Shown: one piece after another, positions 8,059 to 13,679 of the stretch
How positions within the stretch are numbered: position 1 is the stretch's first letter
Layout of the letters: the number at the start of each line of letters is the position of its first letter
Source: Amoebophrya sp. AT5.2
Lineage: Eukaryota; Sar; Dinophyceae; Syndiniales; Amoebophryaceae
Reading direction: 5' to 3'
NCBI GenBank assembly: GCA_005223375.1
Contig: RXOD01005511.1
Coordinates: 1 to 13,679 of the forward strand
DNA length: 13,679 bases
The notes under the pieces: model-generated
What the model was told of the DNA's origin: nothing
What the model saw: only the letters and a program-made list of their open reading frames with translations
Databases searched by the model: none
Translations under genes and position numbers: made by a program

Positions 8059-9474
8059 ATGTCCGCCGTCACCTCTTCTCCGGAGCAGGCCGGCAATGTT
8101 GAGCACCAAATGCCGCCGGCCACGCCCTCCCAGGCGCAGCGCCCTCCCGAACGGACAGCGGAAGCAAGCACGTACCCTTCAGCGCAGCCCGACGTTCCCA
8201 GCCAGCCGCCCAGTCGCGCTGGCTCCGCGTCGGTCACTCGCCTAAGCAGCACCGATCGGCCAAATGGCGTCGGTGCGCCTTTTTTCCCCACCACCAGTTC
8301 TCCACCCCTGTTCCAACATGGCGGAGGACCAACCACAACTTCTACACCCAACAAAGTGCCCGCGGCGGTCGCGCTGCGTCGGCTGCAAGCGGACTTGGGG
8401 ATGCAGAACCGGGAGTACTTGGCCCTCCACAAGTTCAACAAGTTTGCCACCCAGCGGGTGAAAGTCACCGTCGCCCTCTGCAACGACCGGGATGCTACGA
8501 ACGTGACGCTCACCGTCGACGCGGACGAGCTGGGCGCGCCGGCAGGCGTGTTTTGCGAAAGGTTCAAGGAGCACTGCGCGCAGGTTTACGAAAAGTTCGC
8601 GCTCACAAAAAAGGCGCCCTGCGAGACGGGACGCAGGCGACGGGTGCTGGAGGGGACCTTCCACCAGTACGCGTACGAGAACGACTGCGTGGTGAACGCG
8701 CTGCTAAAGTTCCACGAGGCGATGCGGAACGTGCCGAGCCGGGAGATGTCGCTAGTGAACGCGGACGTGTGGGACCAAAGGTTTTGCGACGTCATCGAGG
8801 GATGCTTATGCGAATACGCGCCGGCGCCCGGCGCCTGTTTTCCGCACGAGAGCGTCGCGAAGGCGGGCCACGCGCGGGTGCTGCTCTGCCTCAGCGCGAT
8901 GGAAAAGCAGATGGAAAGCAACGGCGTCATTGTCGGTGCGGCGGGGGGGTTTTTGGCGGCGGGAGTAGTCGGAGGGGAGGAGGGGGACGCAGTAGAGCTC
9001 GACGCGGATCACGCGGAAGCCGAAGCTCGAAGGCTCGAAGGGGAAAGCAAGAAGCAAGGCTCGAAGGCTGGTAGCGGCGGCAGAAAAAAGGAAGTCACGG
9101 CCGATAAAAATCTTCTCGATACAGGGGACGAGGAAGAGGAACCCGGCCGTGACCCGCGCGCCCCGTGGTACGTGCTGACGGAGAGCGAGCAACAGCAAAA
9201 GTTAGCCCTGTTCAGGCAGCTAGCACGGGAGCAGGACGGCATCCTGTCGATGATCCACGACAACGACTGCGGCACGGGGGAGAAGCGGATGCGCATGCAC
9301 CCGGGAAACGAAACCGGGAAGGGGGAATGGATGCGGGGGTTCCGAAGGGAGGAGTGGGACCACATCCGCGACTGGCTAGGGGAGAAGTGCGACGAGACGG
9401 ACTTCTACGCCGAGCTGTACCGCCGCCACGATGAAAAAATGATGCAGGCGGCGGCAGAGGCAGAAGCAAAGTGA
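8059..9474 (+). CDS. uncharacterised protein, 471 aa, intronless
   Basis: I do not recognise this family. Residues 1-100 are Pro/Ser/Thr/Ala-rich and look disordered. Residues about 100-285 look globular, with regular Cys, aromatic and charged residues (HKFNKFATQRVKVTVALCND, a basic GRRRRVLEGTFHQYAYENDC, NADVWDQRFCDVIEGCLCEY). Residues 290-306 are a short Gly/Ala/Val hydrophobic run followed by an acidic and Lys-rich linker (308-366). Residues 369-465 form a Trp-containing, probably helical region (WYVLTESEQQQKLALFRQLA, GEWMRGFRREEWDHIRDWLG). There is no signal peptide and no clear enzyme motif. The ATG at 8059 is the first in frame after a pyrimidine tract + CAG (8029). Strong G/C wobble bias throughout supports real coding. 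The protein is likely soluble, cytosolic or nuclear. Confidence 0.8.
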   Translation: MSAVTSSPEQAGNVEHQMPPATPSQAQRPPERTAEASTYPSAQPDVPSQPPSRAGSASVTRLSSTDRPNGVGAPFFPTTSSPPLFQHGGGPTTTSTPNKVPAAVALRRLQADLGMQNREYLALHKFNKFATQRVKVTVALCNDRDATNVTLTVDADELGAPAGVFCERFKEHCAQVYEKFALTKKAPCETGRRRRVLEGTFHQYAYENDCVVNALLKFHEAMRNVPSREMSLVNADVWDQRFCDVIEGCLCEYAPAPGACFPHESVAKAGHARVLLCLSAMEKQMESNGVIVGAAGGFLAAGVVGGEEGDAVELDADHAEAEARRLEGESKKQGSKAGSGGRKKEVTADKNLLDTGDEEEEPGRDPRAPWYVLTESEQQQKLALFRQLAREQDGILSMIHDNDCGTGEKRMRMHPGNETGKGEWMRGFRREEWDHIRDWLGEKCDETDFYAELYRRHDEKMMQAAAEAEAK

Positions 9475-10079
9475 TGGGGGCAGCTTTTGGGAGAAGTTCT
9501 TGTTGGCGATGGAGAGAGCCATGTAGTGGGCAGAATAGTAGGGGAGGTCCGAAATAATAAAAAATTGGTGAGAGCAACCAATCGATCCCAAGTTTTGGGC
9601 TGCAGGGAAGATTATACATAGGATGTGAAGATGAAGGTACACATGCTCGATACAACTGACAGGCCCGTGAACATGTTAAGTTTTCAAGGCATAGAAATGA
9701 GATGCCGCATTCGCGAGAAAGCTTTTGGGAGCATCTACATTCTGATTCTTTGCGCGCGTGCACACGACAGTGGCGCGCTAGGGAACACCCCCATGTGGAG
9801 CACGACGTGACGCTTCGACAATGAAAGCTGCATTACGAGACGAATCCTTGTAATACGCAGGTTGCCACAGAAAGAGTACCGGCGGACGTGCTTAAAATTT
9901 TGCCCTCGTGAGAGAACAGCATGTTTCCTCGAACTCCCGTTGAGGCCCTCGATCTGTCGATACCTTGAGAGTCGATAGGGCTGCACTCGTTTCACTTTCA
10001 CTTTCACTCGCAGCAAAAAAACGTGTAGGACAAAACTTGTTCTTGACGAGTGGGCGGTCCACATCCACAGTGACATAGA
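9475..10079. other. non-coding interval
   Basis: It probably contains the 3' untranslated region of the upstream gene and the leader of the next. An ORF of 61 codons at 9625 shows no codon bias. The 3' end has a clear pyrimidine tract (9986-10010) with CAG. Confidence 0.6.
9986..10013 (+). promoter_or_regulatory. pyrimidine tract + CAG, probable (trans-)splice acceptor
   Basis: A tandem tttcac-type tract ends CGCAG at 10013. No ATG lies between it and the start codon at 10080, so an mRNA beginning here would use that ATG as its first. Confidence 0.45.
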
Positions 10080-11285
10080 ATGGCAGTACTGCAGCTCCAG
10101 GGCGCCACAGGCTGGAGGACCGTGGGAACTCAAACGTTCTCCAGCAGGAGTTCCCCCTGCCCACGGCCGCGTCCCCGGAAAATTTTCCTCGCGACTTGGG
10201 CCGTGCTCGCCGTCTCAGATAGCGCCCTCTTGTCTCGGCTTCTGCATCGCCCGGAACCCCTTCTAGATTTGACGTGGGTTGCCGGACTCTCGCGGCGGAA
10301 GCAGACGGTACAAGCAGAAGCGGGGGAGGAATCCCTGGAGCAGAAAGACGCGGTGAACGAGGACAGCGCTGAGGCGAACAACCCCAGCGCGACCGAAAGC
10401 GTTGCAGAGTCCGGCAACGATGCGAAGGCACATGATGAAGAAGGTGCACACAGCACAGCCTCCGTGGTGGATCATACGGAGCCCGGAGTAGAAGGTGCAC
10501 ACAGCACAGCCTCCGTGGCTGGTAAGGAACCCGGAGAAGGTGCACACAGCACGGCCTCCGTGGCGGGTAAGGAGCTCGGAACGGAAACCGAAGCAGCCGC
10601 AGGGGATGAGAGCTCCCACGAAGCAGCTGAAACGCCAACGAACACGAATGTGGCGGCTGCCTTGACGCCCGAACACGGCGAGTCCACTGAAGGGGAGTCT
10701 GCGGAAGGCGGGCAAAAGGATGACCATGTGGATGACCATGCGGAAGGCGAGAAGCTGACCGACGAAGTGGGTAACAAGGAGACCGGAAAGGACACGGACA
10801 AGGAGACGGTCAAGAAGGGCGCTGAAAGGCTGGACCGAGAGGCAGAAGAGAAGGGGGGGGCTAAAGAGGAGGGGGCTAAAGAGGCGGGGGCGAAAGAGGA
10901 GAAGGCTAAAGAGGACGTGAACCAAGCCCTGTTGCAGGTGAAGGAAGACAATGAGCGCGCAAAGAAATTGGTACTGCGCTGTATTTGTCTTTCTATAGGT
11001 GTTTTGTATCAGGATCAGCATCTTTGTCTATCTTGTTTACCACCTTCCCAGATCGACTGCATGTACCAGAAGCGTGGGGAGGCGTTGAAGACGATGCTGA
11101 GTGCCTACGGTAACGTGGTGGCGTCCTTCGGCGACGACGTCGTCACGGCCTACAAGGTGAACGCGCCAAAACGGATGCTCCGCGCCGTGGAGAAGCGGCC
11201 AACCGAAACAGGGGACTTCTGCGCCGAGCTGCTCTCAAATCCAGACAGCCAAGAGGTCCTGGACAAGATATTGGCCGAGAAGTGA
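10080..11285 (+). CDS. acidic repeat-containing protein, possibly membrane-anchored
   Basis: With the 81-nt intron 10971-11051 removed this encodes 374 residues (401 if retained). Residues 1-33 are Arg/Ser/Pro-rich, followed by a hydrophobic stretch IFLATWAVLAV (35-45) that could be a signal-anchor or targeting segment. Residues about 78-295 are acidic, Glu/Ala/Gly/Lys-rich and likely disordered, with EGAHSTASV at 121, 138 and 153, and a four-fold GAKE-type repeat (10860-10919) reminiscent of LEA-like helices. The exon join AKKL|IDCMYQKRG leads into a compact C-terminal domain of about 80 residues (GEALKTMLSAYGNVVASFGD, then RPTETGDFCAELLSNPDSQ). I do not recognise that domain. The ATG is the first after the upstream splice-acceptor-like tract. 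Function is unknown. Confidence 0.72.
   Translation: MAVLQLQGATGWRTVGTQTFSSRSSPCPRPRPRKIFLATWAVLAVSDSALLSRLLHRPEPLLDLTWVAGLSRRKQTVQAEAGEESLEQKDAVNEDSAEANNPSATESVAESGNDAKAHDEEGAHSTASVVDHTEPGVEGAHSTASVAGKEPGEGAHSTASVAGKELGTETEAAAGDESSHEAAETPTNTNVAAALTPEHGESTEGESAEGGQKDDHVDDHAEGEKLTDEVGNKETGKDTDKETVKKGAERLDREAEEKGGAKEEGAKEAGAKEEKAKEDVNQALLQVKEDNERAKKLVLRCICLSIGVLYQDQHLCLSCLPPSQIDCMYQKRGEALKTMLSAYGNVVASFGDDVVTAYKVNAPKRMLRAVEKRPTETGDFCAELLSNPDSQEVLDKILAEK
10440..10563 (+). repeat. three in-frame 28-bp repeats (EGAHSTASV)
   Basis: Units start at 10440, 10491 and 10536. The first two are identical over 28 nt and the third differs at one base. Spacings of 51 and 45 nt are multiples of three, so the peptide repeat is kept in frame while spacers vary. 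Confidence 0.9.
10860..10919 (+). repeat. 15-bp tandem repeat, four units (AKEEG-like)
   Basis: Four consecutive units of gctaaagaggaggggg type with a 15-nt period encode AKEEG, AKEAG, AKEEK and AKEDV. They form the start of a predicted charged helix just before the intron. Confidence 0.85.
10971..11051 (+). other. 81-nt GT-AG intron, in frame and without stops
   Basis: It begins GTACTG and ends CACCTTCCCAG after a pyrimidine-rich stretch. It is 27 codons long, phase 0, with no stop. Its T-rich translation (CICLSIGVLYQDQHLCLSCL) is unlike the charged flanks, which supports removal. Confidence 0.75.
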
Positions 11286-11346
11286 ATACAGAGCTGCACT
11301 AAGTAGATTACTCATGCGTCCGATCAATTGGACGGAAATTCATCAC

Positions 11347-11361
11347 ACTAGCTACGCTAGT
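11347..11361. repeat. hairpin downstream of acidic-protein gene
   Basis: actagc / gctagt arms around a 3-nt loop (tac). A weaker 5-bp stem (cgtcc / ggacg, 11317-11334) lies just upstream. Both fall in the probable 3' untranslated region. A role in 3'-end formation is only a guess. Confidence 0.6.
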
Positions 11362-11681
11362 ATAAAGATTTGCATTTGCTTCGGACGAGAATAAAGTCGA
11401 ATGTCAGTTTCTGGATTCATGGATTCATTTCTGGTATTGGTTTTGCAAAGAACAAGCAGTAGCACAGACTGTTTTTGCAGTGGTTGGAAAGGTGTATCAT
11501 CCCGAATGCGAAAGTTGGTCTGGACCAGCGATGTTGAATACTCGACAAAAAGAACCCCACAGCGGGCGTCTCTGAAGACAGACGATGATGTTGTTCTGCG
11601 GCCATCGTACTGCGAGGAAATAAACACCGATGAGAGCGCCACCGCTGTGAGAGTTCGGGCGATTTCAGTACGCCAATGGCG

Positions 11682-11701
11682 AGAAATGCCATGGCATTTC
11701 T
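11682..11701. repeat. perfect 20-bp palindrome
   Basis: agaaatgcca/tggcatttct is fully self-complementary with no spacer. It sits in non-coding sequence about 400 bp after the acidic-protein gene. It could be a dimeric protein-binding site or a relic of a foldback element. Confidence 0.8.
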
Positions 11702-11845
11702 ACTATCAAATCACGAGTTTCTGCCCTGGAATATGGATGCTTTGCTGTGACTCTCCGATGACGTTCATTCATTTGGTTGTGCCTTCCTCCACGCTCAGCG
11801 CGTTAGAACTGATACCATGAACCTGCGCAGGCAATGCCTACGGGC

Positions 11846-11867
11846 CCCAGCACTTTACGGTGCTGGG
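11846..11867. repeat. hairpin with 8-bp perfect stem
   Basis: cccagcac and gtgctggg flank a 6-nt loop. It lies in a non-coding stretch with no nearby gene end to explain it. Confidence 0.7.
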
Positions 11868-12062
11868 AATCGGCTAAGTTCTTTCGTCCAATCTTTCTGT
11901 TCTACCAAACCATGTAATCGTGCTCCAGTCGTGGGAGCCACTCGATCAACAGTCTCTAAGTCATTGTCTGATAACTGTTGCCTATTTCTGTTTCTCTGGA
12001 ATGTCGGTTGAGAATGAGATCGATGTGCTTGTTTCATTTCTTGCAGTGGGTTCTTACTTTTG

Positions 12063-12194
12063 ATGGCTCCCCGCCTCCTCGCCGCCCTGCTCGTCGTCAA
12101 TCGCGTTTTTGCTGATTTTTGTACCCCGCAACAAAGGGTTTCTCGCGACGTTTGCGCATGGTTTCTTTTTGTTTTCGTACGGCAGGCCCCGTAG
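12063..12194 (+). CDS. short ORF with N-terminal signal peptide (possible first exon)
   Basis: ATG at 12063 opens a 43-codon frame reading MAPRLLAALLVVNRVFA followed by DFCTPQQRVSRDVCAW. This is a textbook signal peptide with likely cleavage after VFA, and its first twelve codons are strongly G/C-ending. A splice-acceptor-like TTTCATTTCTTGCAG ends at 12046, 16 nt ahead of the ATG. It stops at TAG 12192-12194, but GT sites near 12160 and a strong acceptor (TTTTCACTGTAG, ending 12234) suggest it could be spliced on. I cannot identify a downstream exon with confidence. It may be a small secreted protein, or a degenerated one. Confidence 0.4.
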   Translation: MAPRLLAALLVVNRVFADFCTPQQRVSRDVCAWFLFVFVRQAP

Positions 12195-12479
12195 TTGCCT
12201 TTGACTTTCTATTACTTTTCAATTTTCACTGTAGCTCCTCGGAGGTCTCCGCTTCTGAAATTTTTCACCACCCAGTTTATCTGGCGACACTGCTCTATGA
12301 GTATGAGTATCTATGGGGGCAAGCGCTGTTTTCTCACTTTTTCGCCGCACATCACGTGGGTCATGTTGCTCTTGGTATCAGATTCCGAAGTATAGATGTA
12401 GAGAATTTTTTTTAGTCACTCCGCAAAGTCTGTGTCTGATTAATTCGCAAAAAATCGGTGTCATCGAACATAGCTACCG
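12195..12479. other. low-GC interval before the RCC1 gene
   Basis: It is T-rich. It contains an acceptor-like tract ending at 12234 and another, AATTTTTTTTAG, ending at 12415, 64 nt ahead of the RCC1-gene ATG. The open frame 12119-12415 across it lacks codon bias. Confidence 0.5.
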
Positions 12480-13679
12480 ATGGAGCCGGGTGTTGCTGTT
12501 TCCTCGGACGCGAACTCCCCGGGGCTGGAGTTGCTCGCCGCGCTGGAGCAGCTCGCACACCTCCAACAGCAAGGGAGCAGCAGTACTTCTAGTAATGCCG
12601 TGGACGTCTCCGTCGAGTCGCAGCGGCTGTGCAAGCGGCTCGTTCGAATATTCGCGGACCTAGACGTCCCGGAGCTCTCGGGGTACTTTCTGGCGCTTTC
12701 GCTATCCACAGGAACCGCCTCGAAGGAAGAGGCGGAGGCCAGAACCACCCGTCTCAGGCGGTACCGGGGCCAGCTGCTGTCCTGGGGAGAAAACGAAAAC
12801 CACTGCCTGGGCCAGCAAAGTACTTATTGGATTTAGATCGTCGATTTGTAGCTATCTAGGCAACGAATTTATGTTTTCGAAAATAATGCCGATAAAGCGA
12901 ATCTAGCGGCTCCCACCAACTCGCTGCAACCAACCTCCAGCCGACGCTGAGAGCAATCTCCCGTCCAGGGCAGCCTCCAGCCGGACGGGATCGGTGTCGT
13001 CTCGTGCGGTGACGCGTCCGAAGACCGTGGAGTGGATCAAGGATTTTTTGCTCGCTGATCTTGCCTGCGGCCTTAGCCATTGCGCTGCAGTCACGGTCGG
13101 CGGCGACGTGCTCGGCTGGGGCGGCAACGCGAGTCGGCAGCTCGGGGGCTTCCACCCGAAAGTCGTCCCGGTGCCGCGCGCCATTTTGCTATCGCAGAAG
13201 ATCGTCGCCGTCGCCTGCGGCGCGGGGCACACGCTGTGCGTAAGCGAGACCGGGCGGGCCTTCGGCTGCGGACTGGCGCGCAACGGGCAGCTGGGCTTCT
13301 GGCCCGGTGGAGATGCTACTTCTAGTAGTGCCACAACCACGGCGGACTTCCGGGAAATACCGCATCCCGGGGATCATGGAAAACAAAAACCCACTAGCAG
13401 TATCCGGGGCAGCACAACTGTAACTTCGACTGCCACTACTGTGACTTCCTGGCGCGGCGTGGCGTGCGGCTTCGCGCACTCGTTTTTTCTGGACGATGCG
13501 GACACGCTGTGGGGGTGCGGCTGGAACGCGCACGGGCAGGTCGGCACGCGCAGCCAGGAACGCGAGACCCCCGCCGGTGCCGTGATCCCCATGCTGCGGA
13601 AAATTCTCACCCGCATCCAGCACGTGGCCTGCGGCGGCGCGCACACGCTCGCGGTGCAAAAAAACGGCGAGGGCGTGCT
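12480..13679 (+). CDS. RCC1-repeat beta-propeller protein, 3'-partial
   Basis: RCC1-like propellers serve as nucleotide-exchange factors or protein scaffolds. Exons 12480-12819 and 12941 to the window edge encode about 359 residues. Residues 1-98 are a non-repeat N-terminus with a helical segment (SQRLCKRLVRIFADL). RCC1 blades then follow: LLSWGENENHCLGQ (about 99-112), LACGLSHCAAVTVGG...GWGGNASRQLGG, VACGAGHTLCVSETGRAFG...NGQLG, VACGFAHSFFLDD...GCGWNAHGQVG, and a fifth beginning VACGGAHTLAV. Gly, His and Trp at repeat positions are well kept. A Ser/Thr-rich insert (13312-13445) separates blades three and four. Later blades and the stop lie beyond the window. ATG 12480 is the first in frame after the TTTTTTTTAG acceptor at 12415. 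The specific RCC1 subfamily cannot be told. Confidence 0.85.
12820..12940 (+). other. 121-nt GT-AG intron in RCC1-repeat gene
   Basis: It starts GTACTT and ends CAACCTCCAG. Phase 1 matches on both sides, joining HCLGQ-TDAESN and keeping the RCC1 frame. Unspliced reading hits TAG at 12834-12836. Other AGs (12856, 12906, 12980) do not give the right phase. Confidence 0.75.

Larger units (their letters stand above)
11286..12062. other. largely non-coding interval with palindromes
   Basis: ORFs at 11401-11820 (+), 11352-11642 (-) and 11817-12011 (+) have no family resemblance and weak wobble bias, so I do not call them. The interval contains small hairpins at 11317-11334 and 11347-11361 just past the stop of the upstream gene, a 20-bp perfect palindrome at 11682-11701, and an 8-bp-stem hairpin at 11846-11867. 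Confidence 0.55.

Noticed and set aside
11401..11820. 139-codon plus-strand ORF (and antisense partner at 11352-11642)
   Set aside because: No G/C wobble bias unlike every confident gene here, ordinary chance length, and no motif.
12119..12415. 98-codon plus-strand ORF
   Set aside because: T-rich with no codon bias; its start lies inside the signal-peptide ORF in another frame, and it spans likely acceptor sites.
1..13679. CRISPR array, tRNA, rRNA, bacterial operon signals
   Set aside because: No regular repeat-spacer array, no cloverleaf or rRNA-like sequence was noticed, and the genes are eukaryotic with introns.

Overview
The window looks like nuclear DNA of a gene-dense protist, probably an alveolate of the dinoflagellate lineage and possibly close to the parasitic Syndiniales (Amoebophrya-like). 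The evidence is a kinesin and an RCC1-repeat gene broken by introns, strongly G/C-ending codons, all convincing genes on the + strand, and pyrimidine tract + AG sites just upstream of several start codons, as expected for spliced-leader trans-splicing. Several introns do not follow GT-AG and are bounded by 5-bp direct repeats, which recalls the introner elements described from Amoebophrya. No spliced-leader sequence or other taxon marker is visible, so the placement is an inference.

Layout. 1-896: 5'-truncated BAHD-type (HXXXD) acyltransferase-like gene whose catalytic His position reads Gln. 897-1416: degenerate stretch with a 15-bp direct repeat and a coding-like block whose strand is ambiguous. 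1417-2290: exons for a small protein with one or two membrane segments and a possible acyltransferase-like C-terminus, interrupted by two related repeat elements that behave as introns. 2291-3064: non-coding. 3065-7453: divergent kinesin (four exons, 1120 residues by my model) with a long disordered tail. 7454-8058: non-coding. 8059-9474: intronless gene for a 471-residue protein I do not recognise. 9475-10079: non-coding. 10080-11285: gene for an acidic, repeat-bearing protein with an 81-nt intron. 11286-12479: mostly non-coding, with palindromes and one short ORF starting with a signal peptide. 12480-end: RCC1-repeat (beta-propeller) gene running off the right edge.

The genes do not form an obvious pathway. 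The most notable signal is the intron population. Two kinesin introns and two in the upstream membrane-protein gene only restore the reading frame and protein homology if spliced at short direct repeats rather than at GT-AG. One kinesin intron has perfect 5-bp duplications plus short terminal inverted repeats, and the upstream gene carries repeated copies of the same element with a foldback. This fits transposon-like insertions that became introns. Gene models rest on reading-frame continuity and family motifs, without transcript evidence.
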